From Streptomyces sp. JJ66 (GTDB taxonomy: Bacteria > Actinomycetota > Actinomycetes > Streptomycetales > Streptomycetaceae): a stretch of DNA of 64,000 bases. Below the pieces are notes generated by a model that was not told the origin of the DNA, made no database searches, and saw only the letters and a list, made by a program, of their open reading frames with translations. Positions 33,902 through 42,287 of the stretch are shown here, piece by piece; position 1 is the first letter of the stretch, and the number at the start of each line of letters is the position of its first letter. The stretch spans positions 30,434-94,433 of the forward strand of contig NZ_JAEVFI010000015.1 in NCBI RefSeq assembly GCF_019303495.1, in the 5' to 3' direction. Made by a program: the position numbers and the translations under genes.

Positions 33902-34772
33902 CGCTGCCGCCAGGGCTGACGCTGCCGAAGAACGCGGCGAGCGCGGTTGCCGTCGCGGCGGGCTGCTCGGCGTTCGGGGAGTGGTCGGCGCCCTCGATCA
34001 CCGTGCGGTGGGCGCCCAGGCGACGGGTCATGTCGTCCAGGAGCGGCACCGGCCAGGCGTAGTCACTCGCGCCGGACAGCACGTGCACCGGAAGGCCCAC
34101 GGCGGCCAGCTCCGCCACCCGGTCCGGTTCGGTGAGCAGGATGCGGCCGGTGACGGACAGCTGCGCGGGCCGCGTGGCCATCCAGCGGTCCCGCAGGAAG
34201 CGGGCCAGACGCGGATCGGTGACGGCGTCGGCGGCCTCCGGCGGGTCCAGCGCGCGCATCCGCTCCCACACCTGCGCCATGTCCAGCGCGCCCAAGGCGC
34301 CCAGCAGCAGCTCCAGCCGTTCCTGCTGCGGCTGCGCGACGGCGCCCGGCCCGCTGCTGAGCAGGGTGAGCGAGCGGAACGGGGCGGCATCGCGCAGGAC
34401 GGCGGCCCGGGCGACAAGGCCACCGAGGGAGTGGCCGACGAGGTGCAGCCCGGGCGCGTCGAGCGCGGCGGCCTGCGCGAGCACGTCGTGCGCGAGCTCG
34501 GGCAGGGCGTAAGCGTCCTCGGTGCGCGGGCCCGGCGACTCGTACTGGCCCCGCCCGTCCACGGCGACGACGCGGAAACCGGCGTCGGCCAGCGGCGCCA
34601 GCAGGGCGATGAAGTCCTCCTTGCTGCCGGTGAACCCGGGCAGCAGCAGGGCGGTGCCACGGCAGGCGGTGCCCGAGGGCACGATGTCATGGGCGGCGAA
34701 CTCGCCCCGCGCGGTGGGCAGGCGGCAGGCGCGGGCGCCGGGCGGGAGCGTCAGGAACGGCGGCTTGCTCAT
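33888..34772 (-). CDS. Alpha/beta-hydrolase fold protein
   Basis: 294 residues. The nucleophile elbow is GHSLGG (Ser near residue 115), the acid Asp probably in SGASDYAWP near 235, and the His in GADHSPNAEQP near 268. Substrate unknown. The C-terminus carries GSVSPG twice because of an 18-bp duplication overlapping the end of marC. TAGCGT ends 6 bases before the ATG without a Shine-Dalgarno, suggesting a leaderless gene. Confidence 0.88.
   Translation of the reverse strand: MSKPPFLTLPPGARACRLPTARGEFAAHDIVPSGTACRGTALLLPGFTGSKEDFIALLAPLADAGFRVVAVDGRGQYESPGPRTEDAYALPELAHDVLAQAAALDAPGLHLVGHSLGGLVARAAVLRDAAPFRSLTLLSSGPGAVAQPQQERLELLLGALGALDMAQVWERMRALDPPEAADAVTDPRLARFLRDRWMATRPAQLSVTGRILLTEPDRVAELAAVGLPVHVLSGASDYAWPVPLLDDMTRRLGAHRTVIEGADHSPNAEQPAATATALAAFFGSVSPGGSVSPG
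33892..33927. repeat. 18-bp perfect tandem duplication across two overlapping gene ends
   Basis: CCAGGGCTGACGCTGCCG at 33892-33909 is repeated at 33910-33927. It spans the marC stop and extends the convergent hydrolase by six residues. Confidence 0.95.
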
Positions 34773-34836
34773 GCGCCGACGCTAGCGGTGTCCTCCCGGG
34801 AGCCCGCCTGCCCCCTCCCCTTCCCGAAAGCAGGGA

Positions 34837-34924
34837 GGTGCCCCAGACCCGGGAACGTGGTCGGCCGGGATCTGGGGCACCGGGGAAAGCCTGAGGCCCA
34901 AGCCCGGCATGAGCCGGACTTGGG
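34837..34924 (-). terminator. Two tandem hairpins downstream of the DEAD-box helicase gene
   Basis: The first hairpin met by minus-strand transcription (34924-34897) pairs CCCAAG and CCGGC arms with their complements around ATGA. The second (34881-34837) has an 11-bp perfect stem, GGTGCCCCAGA with TCTGGGGCACC. Both lie within 100 bases after the helicase stop. Confidence 0.75.
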
Positions 34925-34932
34925 GGCGGGGC

Positions 34933-36561
34933 TCAGTCCGCCTTGGGCGCGCCCGAGCGGGTGCGGCGGCGACGGCGGCGCGGCGTGCGCGCGGCGCCCT
35001 CGGTTCCCGTACCGGCGTCCGGTGCGGACGCGGCCGGCTCAGCCTTCGCGGGTGCGGCCGCCGCCCCCTCGACCGGAGCGCCACCGCGCGTGCGACGGCG
35101 CTGACGCGTGCTGCGGCGCGCGGGCCGCTCCTCGCGCGTACCGCTCGCGGAGCCCACGGCCTTCGCCCCCCGCGCGCGGCGCGGTGGCCGCTCGCCGAGG
35201 TCCTCGACCTCCTCCGCCGCGAGCCCGGCCCGGGTGCGCTCCGCCCGGGGCAGGACGCCCTTGGTGCCCTCGGCGATGCCCAGCAGCTCGTGCAGGTGCG
35301 GGGAGGTGGAGTAGGTCTCCTCCGGGTCCGGGAACGGCAGCTCCAGCGCCTTGTTGATCAGCTGCCAGCGCGGGATGTCGTCCCAGTCCACCAGCGTGAC
35401 GGCGGTGCCGGAGGCGCCCGCGCGGCCGGTGCGGCCGATGCGGTGCAGGTAGGTCTTCTCGTCCTCGGGGCTCTGGTAGTTGATGACGTGCGTGACGCCC
35501 TCGACGTCGATGCCGCGCGCGGCCACGTCGGTGCACACGAGCACGTCCACCTTGCCGTTGCGGAACGCCCTGAGCGCCTGCTCGCGGGCGCCCTGGCCCA
35601 GGTCACCGTGGACGGCCCCGGCGGCGAACCCGCGCCGGGTCAGCTGCTCGGCGAGGTCGGCGGCCGTGCGCTTGGTACGGCAGAAGATCATCGCCAGTCC
35701 GCGGCCCTCGGCCTGCAGGATGCGCGCGACCATCTCCTGCTTGTCCAGCGAGTGCGCGCGGAAGACGTGCTGGGTGGTGTTCGCCACCGTGGCGCCCTCG
35801 TCGTCCGGCGCGGTGGCGCGGATGTGGGTGGGCTGCGACATGTAGCGCCGGGCCAGCGAGATGACCTGCCCGGGCATCGTCGCGGAGAACAGCATGGTCT
35901 GCCGCTTGGCCGGGAGCTGCTGGATGATCTTCTCGACGTCGGGCAGGAAGCCGAGGTCCAGCATCTCGTCGGCCTCGTCGAGTACGAGCGCCCTGATCTG
36001 CTTCAGGTTCAGCTTGCGCTGGCCGGCGAGGTCGAGCAGGCGGCCCGGCGTGCCGACGACGATGTCCACGCCCTTGCGCAGGGCCTCGACCTGCGGTTCG
36101 TAGGCGCGGCCGCCGTAGATGGACAGCACCCGCACGTTGCGGACCTTGCCCGCGGTGAGCAGATCGCCGGTCACCTGCTGGCACAGCTCGCGGGTGGGGA
36201 CGACCACGAGCGCCTGCGGGGCGTCGGTGAGCTGCTCGGGCGTGGCCCGGCCGGACTCGACGTCGGCGGGCACGGTGACGGCCTCCAGAAGCGGCAGACC
36301 GAAGCCGAGCGTCTTGCCGGTGCCGGTCTTGGCCTGGCCGATGACGTCCCCGCCCGCGAGGGCCACGGGCAGGGTCATCTCCTGGATGGGGAACGGGGTG
36401 GTGATGCCGACGGCCTCCAGGGCCTCGGCGCTTTCGGGGAGAATCCCGAGTTCACGGAATGTCGTGGTGGACAGGAGCTTGCCTCTTCCATGAGACGCGG
36501 GATGAGGCGGCGAGGCGGGTCGTACCGCGCCAGCGCGGGGGATCGCGCGGCGCAGGACCAC
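34933..36561 (-). CDS. DEAD-box ATP-dependent RNA helicase (RhlE-like)
   Basis: Motifs in order: Q motif with FPIQEMTLPVAL, Walker A AKTGTGKT, PTRELC, GTPGRL, DEADEMLD, SATMPG, TDVAARGIDV and HRIGRTGRAG, then an Arg-rich C-terminal tail (RRRRRRTRSG) likely binding RNA. It unwinds short RNA duplexes. The nearest standard start is GTG at 36561, but homologues appear to begin at STTTFRELGI, whose preceding codon is CTG at 36474, 6 bases after AGAGGCAAG. The first 29 residues are therefore doubtful. Confidence 0.9.
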   Translation of the reverse strand: MVLRRAIPRAGAVRPASPPHPASHGRGKLLSTTTFRELGILPESAEALEAVGITTPFPIQEMTLPVALAGGDVIGQAKTGTGKTLGFGLPLLEAVTVPADVESGRATPEQLTDAPQALVVVPTRELCQQVTGDLLTAGKVRNVRVLSIYGGRAYEPQVEALRKGVDIVVGTPGRLLDLAGQRKLNLKQIRALVLDEADEMLDLGFLPDVEKIIQQLPAKRQTMLFSATMPGQVISLARRYMSQPTHIRATAPDDEGATVANTTQHVFRAHSLDKQEMVARILQAEGRGLAMIFCRTKRTAADLAEQLTRRGFAAGAVHGDLGQGAREQALRAFRNGKVDVLVCTDVAARGIDVEGVTHVINYQSPEDEKTYLHRIGRTGRAGASGTAVTLVDWDDIPRWQLINKALELPFPDPEETYSTSPHLHELLGIAEGTKGVLPRAERTRAGLAAEEVEDLGERPPRRARGAKAVGSASGTREERPARRSTRQRRRTRGGAPVEGAAAAPAKAEPAASAPDAGTGTEGAARTPRRRRRRTRSGAPKAD

Positions 36562-36905
36562 GTGCTCTCGCTCAAGCGCCCATCTCGCGCGAGCGGTCCC
36601 TCACAGTGCGGAGGGCGGTCTGGTCGGAGCCGATCGTGCTACCGACCGGGCATCCGCGTTCCGTTCCGGGGCCGTTACCCCGGTGTGGGACTACATGCGG
36701 TGCGGGACCAGGCTTGGGGCCGACCCCACGGCACACCGCGCTGACGCACAGTGCGACCCGTCGAAATCTCCGGCGGGCTCATATCACTGTACCGCGAAAC
36801 CGCGCAGGTGTAGGGGGCCGCGTCCGGTTCGCGGGTGTGGGCCGGTCGCGGACGGCACCGCCCTGGGGGCTTTCGCAGCAGGTGGGGCGGGCTATTGTGC
36901 CCAGC
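36562..36905. other. Divergent intergenic region, helicase / ferritin-like gene
   Basis: 344 bases. On the + side, TATTGT at 36893-36898 ends 7 bases before the next ATG and may be a leaderless promoter. On the minus side an AT-richer patch near 36780-36797 may be the helicase promoter, giving a leader above 200 nt. I see no RNA gene. Confidence 0.4.
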
Positions 36906-37703
36906 ATGGAGACGCCTGAGACCTCTGCCACCCCCTCGCAGCCCGCCGGTTCCCGCACGCCCGGCGCTACCGCCGCCGGCCAGGCGGCCGAGGCGCCCCG
37001 GACACCGGGCGGGGTCGCCGCGCAGGACTGGGCGGAAGCCGCCGCCGACCCGCACTACCGGGAGGCCGTCATCGACCTGCTCGGTGCCCTTGCCTACGGC
37101 GAGCTGGCGGCCTTCGAGCGGCTGGCGGAGGACGCCAAGCTGGCGCCGTCGCTCGCGGACAAGGGCAGGCTCGCGGCGATGGCCTCGGCGGAGTTCCACC
37201 ACTTCGACACCCTGCGCGAGCGGCTCACCCAGATCGACGTGGACCCGGAGCGGGCGATGGAGCCGTTCGTGGCCTCCCTGGACGAGTTCCACCGCCAGAC
37301 GGCGCCCTCGGACTGGCTGGAGGGGCTGATCAAGGCTTACGTCGGCGACTCGATCGCGTCCGACTTCTACCGCGAGGTGGCCGCGCGCCTGGACTCCGAC
37401 ACCCGCGCGCTGGTGCTCGGCGTGCTGGATGACACCGGGCACTCCAGCTTCGCGGTGGAGCGGGTGCGGGCGGCGATCGAGGCGGACCCGCGCGTCGGCG
37501 GGCGGCTCGCGCTGTGGGCGCGGCGGCTGATGGGCGAGGCGCTGTCGCAGGCGCAGCGCGTGGTGGCCGAGCGGGACGCCCTGTCCACGATGCTGGTGGG
37601 CGGCGTCGCCGCGGGCTTCGACCTCGCGGAGGTGGGGCGGATGTTCTCGCGCATCACCGAGGCGCACACCAAGCGCATGGCCGCCCTGGGGCTGGCGGCG
37701 TAG
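36906..37703 (+). CDS. Ferritin-like diiron fold protein (tRNA hydroxylase-like)
   Basis: 265 residues. After a disordered N-terminus (about 1-40), a ferritin-like four-helix bundle carries E/H ligands in AYGELAAFERL, SAEFHHFDTLRERL and DDTGHSSFAVERV. It belongs to the actinobacterial group beside rhlE (Rv3210c-like), related to MiaE-type tRNA hydroxylases but of unproven activity. No Shine-Dalgarno; a -10-like TATTGT abuts the ATG. Divergent from the helicase, as in mycobacteria. Confidence 0.85.
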   Translation: METPETSATPSQPAGSRTPGATAAGQAAEAPRTPGGVAAQDWAEAAADPHYREAVIDLLGALAYGELAAFERLAEDAKLAPSLADKGRLAAMASAEFHHFDTLRERLTQIDVDPERAMEPFVASLDEFHRQTAPSDWLEGLIKAYVGDSIASDFYREVAARLDSDTRALVLGVLDDTGHSSFAVERVRAAIEADPRVGGRLALWARRLMGEALSQAQRVVAERDALSTMLVGGVAAGFDLAEVGRMFSRITEAHTKRMAALGLAA

Positions 37704-37750
37704 ACCCGGCTGCGGCAGGCCCAGCGGCGGGGCGCGCCGCGTCCTGGCGG

Positions 37751-38014
37751 TTACTGGCCCGGCTGGGCCACGCGGCGGCGCGGAGTGAGCAGGAGAGAGA
37801 CCAGGGCGGCGGCCACCAAAGCGGCCAGGGTGAGGGCGATGAGCAGGTGCCCGGGGCCCAGGACGGCGCGGGTGACCAGGCCGCCCACCGCGGCGGCGAC
37901 CGCTCCGGTGGCCAGCACCAGCGGGGCGCTGGTGAAGCGGCCGGGCAGCCAGCGCAGCGCGGCCAGCGCGACGGCCAGGCCGAGCAGAGCGGAACCGAGT
38001 GCTTCCCCGAGCAT
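37751..38014 (-). CDS. Small three-helix membrane protein
   Basis: 87 residues with hydrophobic segments at about 4-22, 30-50 and 54-76 and a basic C-terminus. Unknown function. ATG at 38014 is supported by GGAGGTG; an in-frame TTG further upstream is less likely. It is separated from the upstream DUF3107 gene by a large hairpin. Confidence 0.75.
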   Translation of the reverse strand: MLGEALGSALLGLAVALAALRWLPGRFTSAPLVLATGAVAAAVGGLVTRAVLGPGHLLIALTLAALVAAALVSLLLTPRRRVAQPGQ

Positions 38015-38072
38015 GGGCACCTCCGAGCCGCGGGCACAACAGGACATTCCCGCTCTTACCCCGGAGACCGGG

Positions 38073-38123
38073 GACGTCAAACGGCGGCGGGAAGGTGATC
38101 CTTTCCGGCCGCCGTTTGACGTC
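38073..38123 (-). terminator. Large hairpin after the DUF3107 gene
   Basis: A perfect 16-bp stem: GACGTCAAACGGCGGC (38073-38088) with its complement (38108-38123), plus an imperfect inner GGAAGG/CCTTTCC stem. It is placed between two minus-strand genes. Confidence 0.85.
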
Positions 38124-38147
38124 GTGAGGCGCCTGCGCGCCCTGCGC

Positions 38148-38375
38148 TCAGACCGCGCCGAAGCCCACGCGGCGCGCGGCCGGGTCGCCGATGTCGATGT
38201 AGGCGAGACGGTCGGAGGGCACCAGGACCTTGCGTCCGTGCTCGTCCTCCAGGCTCAGCAGGCCCGCCTTGCCGGCCAGGGCCTCGGCCACCGTCTGCTC
38301 GATCTCCTCCGGCTGCTGCCGGCTCTCCAGCGTGATCTCACGGGGCGTGTGCAGCACGCCGATCCTGACCTCCAC
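38148..38375 (-). CDS. DUF3107 family protein
   Basis: 75 residues, VEVRIGVLHTPREITLES at the N-terminus and VLVPSDRLAYIDIGDP near the end; a small conserved actinobacterial protein (TB9.4-like) of unknown function. The GTG at 38375 follows GGAAGGGA. It lies next to the TetR gene as in mycobacteria. Confidence 0.9.
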   Translation of the reverse strand: MEVRIGVLHTPREITLESRQQPEEIEQTVAEALAGKAGLLSLEDEHGRKVLVPSDRLAYIDIGDPAARRVGFGAV

Positions 38376-38508
38376 GCGTTGTCCCTTCCGACACGTTGCC
38401 AACGGTCACTCCCGGCGCGGTGAACCGCGCCCTGTGCCTTCACCCTAGCCCGCGAGAGCAGCCGCTTTGGCCGCCCCCGCAACGCCGGGAGCGAACACGG
38501 ACGCGAGC

Positions 38509-39135
38509 TCAGTCGTGCATCGGAAACCCGGCGATGCCGCGCCAGGCGAGGGAGGAGATCAGCGTCGCGGCGGCGTCGCGCGGGATCTGCTGGCCCGCGC
38601 CGAGCCAGTAGCGCGCGGTGATCTGGGCCATGCCGCACAAGCCGACGGCCAGCAGCATCGCCTGCTCCGGCGGCTGGCTGGTGTCCTCGGCGATGACGGC
38701 GCTGACCGCCTCCGCGCACTCCAGGCTGACCTTCTCCACGCGCTCGCGCACCGCGGGCTCGTTCGTCAGATCGGACTCGAAGACGAGCCGGAAGGCGCCG
38801 CCCTCGTTCTCCACGAACGCGAAGTAGGCGTCCATGGTGGCGGCCACGCGCTGCTTGTTGTCCGTGGTGGACTCCAGCGCCGCGCGCACCGCTTGCAGCA
38901 GGGCGTCGCAGTGCTGGTCCAGCAGGGCCAGGTAGAGGTCCAGCTTGCCGGGGAAGTGCTGGTAGAGCACCGGCTTGCTGACGCCCGCGCGGTCGGCGAT
39001 GTCGTCCATCGCGGCGGCGTGGTACCCCTGGGCGACGAACACCTCCTGGGCGGCCCCCAGCAGCTGGTTGCGCCGTGCCCGCCGCGGCAGGCGCGTACCC
39101 CGCGGGCGTGCCTCGGTCTGCTCGATGGCTGTCAC
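38509..39135 (-). CDS. TetR-family transcriptional regulator
   Basis: 208 residues. The N-terminal helix-turn-helix is in AAMDDIADRAGVSKPVLYQHF near residues 42-62; the rest is the helical ligand/dimer domain with MDAYFAFVENEGGAFRLVFES. Ligand and targets unknown. GTG at 39135 follows GGGAGG. Conserved position beside DUF3107 and the helicase block. Confidence 0.93.
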   Translation of the reverse strand: MTAIEQTEARPRGTRLPRRARRNQLLGAAQEVFVAQGYHAAAMDDIADRAGVSKPVLYQHFPGKLDLYLALLDQHCDALLQAVRAALESTTDNKQRVAATMDAYFAFVENEGGAFRLVFESDLTNEPAVRERVEKVSLECAEAVSAVIAEDTSQPPEQAMLLAVGLCGMAQITARYWLGAGQQIPRDAAATLISSLAWRGIAGFPMHD

Positions 39136-39321
39136 GCCGCCTCCCTGGATCGTTCCGCGCGCGCAGTCGCGCCGCGTCCCTCATCGTACTTTTCGGTAAC
39201 CCGGGTGCGCGCGGCAGCGGGCGAGGTTTTCACCTATCGGACGCCCGGTCCCCCACGGCCGCCCGGTGTGCCCTGGTCTGCGCAGGTGCGGCGGGACCGG
39301 CCAGGGGGGACGAGCGGGGAC

Positions 39322-39561
39322 TCACCGGTAGTCGTCCTCGTCGAGCTCCACCACGCGCGCCTGTTCGGCGGCGTCGGCGGGATTGACGGCGTCCAGTTCC
39401 TCGCCGCTCAGCGGGCGGTCCTGGAAATCCACGACCTCGGTGCGCTGCTCGGCGGCGTCGGCTTCGGGCGTCTCCGGGTCGGGGACGCCCGCGGGAGTGG
39501 GGTAGCTCTCGTCGTCCATGGCTTCCTCGAAGGTCTCCGGCTCTGTGGGATCTACTGGCAT
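39322..39561 (-). CDS. Small acidic protein
   Basis: 79 residues, strongly acidic (many D/E, ending DEDDYR), Pro-rich, without hydrophobic segments; probably disordered. ATG at 39561 follows AAGGGGTGG, which favours it over an upstream ATG at 39588. No family recognised. Confidence 0.72.
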   Translation of the reverse strand: MPVDPTEPETFEEAMDDESYPTPAGVPDPETPEADAAEQRTEVVDFQDRPLSGEELDAVNPADAAEQARVVELDEDDYR

Positions 39562-39678
39562 AACGCCACCCCTTACCCCGATGGCCACTCCTTACACGAG
39601 CCTATGGCGCGCGCGGGCGCGGCGCGAGGCGGCCTGTGACACCGGTCATAGGATAGTTCCGTGTGATCGAGCCGTAAC

Positions 39679-40713
39679 ATGCCCTGCATGGCTTCCACCG
39701 ACCCGCCGCACGTACGGACCGCAACGCAACACCGCGGGTCCCCGGGGACGGCCCCGGCGACCGGTGCCGACGCCACCCACCCCTTGCGCACCGTCACGCT
39801 GCCCGGTCTCACCCTGGCCGTGCGCAGCCCCGCGCGGCCCCCGGGCGCACCCCGCCCGGACGCACCGCCCGCCCTGTACGTCCACGGGCTGGGCGGTTCC
39901 TCACTGAACTGGCTGGCGCTCATGAGCGAGCTGGCCGCCGACGTGGACGGGGAAGCGCTCGACCTGCCGGGGTTCGGCTACTCGCCGCCGCCCGAGGACG
40001 GCAACTACACCATCTCCGGCCACGCCCGCGCCGTCATCCGCTATCTCGACGCCACCGGACGCGGGCCGGTGCACCTGCTGGGCAACTCCCTCGGCGGCGC
40101 CGTCACCACCCGGGTCGCCGCCGCCCGGCCCGACCTGGTGCGCACCCTCACCCTGGTCGCGCCCGCCCTGCCGGAGCTGCGGCCCCAGCGCAGTGCGCTG
40201 CCCACCGGGCTGCTCGCGCTGCCCGGCGTCGTCGGCGGCTACCGGCGGCTCACCCGGGACTGGACGGCCGAACGCCGCACCCGTGCCGTGCTCGCGCTGT
40301 GCTACGGCGACCCCGGCCGCGTCACCGAACAGGACTTCACCGACGCCGTCGCCGAGTACGAGCGGCGCCTGGGCCTGCCGCACTTCTGGGACAGCCTCGC
40401 CCGCTCCGCGCGCGGCATCGTCGACGCCTACACCCTCGGCGGCCAGCACTCACTGTGGCGGCAGGCCGAACGGGTGCTCGCACCCACGCTGCTCATCTAC
40501 GGCGGGCGCGACAGGCTGGTGTCCTTCCGCATGGCCCGCAAGGCCGTCCGCGCCTTCCGCTCCTCGCGGCTGGTGACCATGCCCGAGGCGGGGCATGTGC
40601 CGATGATGGAATACCCCGAGCAGGTGGCCACCGCGTTCCGGCGGCTGCTGGCCGACACCGGCACCGGCCCCGGCACCGCTCCGGCGACCGGGACCGAGCG
40701 GGACGGGGGCTGA
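39679..40713 (+). CDS. Alpha/beta-hydrolase (lipase/esterase-like)
   Basis: About 341-344 residues. The oxyanion segment YVHGLGGSS, nucleophile elbow GNSLGG (Ser near 138), acid Asp in YGGRDRLVS and His in AGHVPMMEYPEQ are all present. It resembles the LipV-type hydrolases of this conserved block. Start is uncertain between ATG 39679 and 39688; a TAGGAT at 39649-39654 may be the -10. It lies 4 bases from the DUF3152 gene, so they form an operon. Confidence 0.86.
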   Translation: MPCMASTDPPHVRTATQHRGSPGTAPATGADATHPLRTVTLPGLTLAVRSPARPPGAPRPDAPPALYVHGLGGSSLNWLALMSELAADVDGEALDLPGFGYSPPPEDGNYTISGHARAVIRYLDATGRGPVHLLGNSLGGAVTTRVAAARPDLVRTLTLVAPALPELRPQRSALPTGLLALPGVVGGYRRLTRDWTAERRTRAVLALCYGDPGRVTEQDFTDAVAEYERRLGLPHFWDSLARSARGIVDAYTLGGQHSLWRQAERVLAPTLLIYGGRDRLVSFRMARKAVRAFRSSRLVTMPEAGHVPMMEYPEQVATAFRRLLADTGTGPGTAPATGTERDGG

Positions 40714-40717
40714 CCGC

Positions 40718-42091
40718 GTGGGACGTCACAGCCGACCCCGTGGCGCCGGCCGCGCCCCGCTGCCCGCAAAGCCCCGCGCGGCTCAGCCGGACGCGGCGTC
40801 CGACGCCACCCCCCGGCCCGCCGGGCGGCCGTCTCCGCCCACCGAGCAGCCTTCGCCCACTGAGCCGCGCCCGGACACCGAGCCGACGCCGGACGCCGAG
40901 CCGCCGCCGGACGCCGAGCCTGGCGGTGTCGGGGGCGGGCACGGCCAGCCCCCGCACGGGCGGCCCGCTCCCGCCCCGCACCAGACCGCGCGGCCGGGCC
41001 CGGACCGGTACGACGCGGCGGCGGGGGCGCCGGGTGGGGAGGCGGCGGGGCCGCGCCCCGAGTACGTGCGCGCCTTCGACGGCCCAGAACCGCACCCGGG
41101 TCCGCCGAACGCCCCGGACCCGGAATCCGGGGCTGGGCAGGGGACCGGGCCTGAAGCCGCCACCGAGTCCGGTTGTGCCGCCGAGCCCGCCTCTCCCGCC
41201 CCCCGGCCGGCTGCCCCGGAAGCCGGTGCCGCAGGGTCCCCGGACGCCGCTTCACCGCCCGGGCCCGTGACGCCGCGCCTGTCCACCTGGCTGCGGCTGA
41301 GCACGGGAGTGCTCGCGGCACTCGTCACCACCGTGCTGACCGTGCTGGTGGCCGGTCACGTCGCGTCCGGCGGCAGCGGGGCCGCGCCGGGCGGTGAGCA
41401 GCGCGGCAGCGACAAGCCGCCTTCCCGTGACGACCAGCGCGGACCGGCGCCCGCCGGGTCAGCCGAACCACCCGCCGAGCCGCCGCGACTGCCCTACGCG
41501 GAGCAGCTGGAGCAGCAGATCCCCCTCCCCCCGGAACTCGACGGCCCGGGCACCTTCTCGGCCGTGCCGGGACGCGCGGAGGGCTCGGGCGAGGGCGAGC
41601 CGCTCACCTACCGGGTGGACGTGGAGGACGGTCTCGGGCTCGACGCGGACTTCTTCGCCCGGGCCGTGCACACCACGCTCAACGACGAGCGCAGCTGGGC
41701 CCACGACGGGCAGCGCGATTTCGTCCGCGTCGACTCCGGCCCCGTGGACTTCGTCATGACGCTGGCCAGTCCCGCGACGACGGCCGAGTGGTGCGCCAAG
41801 TCCGGTCTCGACACCACCGTGGACAACGTCTCCTGCGACTCCGCCGCCACCGACCGGATCATGATCAACGCCTACCGGTGGGGCCAGGGTGCGGCCACCT
41901 TCGGGCCTGACCTGATGCGCGAGTACCGCGAGATGCTCATCAACCACGAGGTGGGCCACCGGCTCGGCTTCAACCACGTGGGCTGTTCGGGGGACGGCGC
42001 CCTCGCCTCGGTGATGATGCAGCAGACCAAGACGCTGACCTCCGGCGACCGCACCTGCCGCCCCAACCCCTGGCCGTTCCCGGACGCCTGA
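40718..42091 (+). CDS. DUF3152 membrane-anchored metalloprotease-like protein
   Basis: 457 residues. A long Pro/Glu-rich cytoplasmic part (with PDTEP/PDAEP repeats), one membrane helix near 191-214, and an exported C-terminal domain ending with the metzincin-type zinc motif NHEVGHRLGFNH (about 407-418: H-E-x2-H-x5-H). Four nearby cysteines could form disulfides. The counterpart in mycobacteria (Rv3207c) is also of unknown substrate. GTG at 40718 is 4 bases after the lipase stop. Confidence 0.87.
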   Translation: MGRHSRPRGAGRAPLPAKPRAAQPDAASDATPRPAGRPSPPTEQPSPTEPRPDTEPTPDAEPPPDAEPGGVGGGHGQPPHGRPAPAPHQTARPGPDRYDAAAGAPGGEAAGPRPEYVRAFDGPEPHPGPPNAPDPESGAGQGTGPEAATESGCAAEPASPAPRPAAPEAGAAGSPDAASPPGPVTPRLSTWLRLSTGVLAALVTTVLTVLVAGHVASGGSGAAPGGEQRGSDKPPSRDDQRGPAPAGSAEPPAEPPRLPYAEQLEQQIPLPPELDGPGTFSAVPGRAEGSGEGEPLTYRVDVEDGLGLDADFFARAVHTTLNDERSWAHDGQRDFVRVDSGPVDFVMTLASPATTAEWCAKSGLDTTVDNVSCDSAATDRIMINAYRWGQGAATFGPDLMREYREMLINHEVGHRLGFNHVGCSGDGALASVMMQQTKTLTSGDRTCRPNPWPFPDA

Positions 42092-42239
42092 GCCCGCGCG
42101 ATCCGGGGTGACGGCGCGGTGACAGCACGCTGAACGGGCGCCGTACGCAAAAGTCACGCTAGTTCACCCCTTCCGGTGGTCCGGCGGACAACCGTCCGTC
42201 GCGCCACCGCCTCCCCCGCATAGCGTCTTCCCGTTCTCA

Positions 42240-42260
42240 CCGGCCGCCTCACGCGGCCGG
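42240..42260 (+). promoter_or_regulatory. Hairpin in the leader of the exopolysaccharide-like operon
   Basis: CCGGCCGC (42240-42247) pairs with GCGGCCGG (42253-42260), loop CTCAC, ending 27 bases before the first ATG. TAGCGT at 42221-42226 just upstream is a possible -10. Confidence 0.4.
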
Positions 42261-42287
42261 ACCCAGCACTGGAACGGGGGTGACGTC

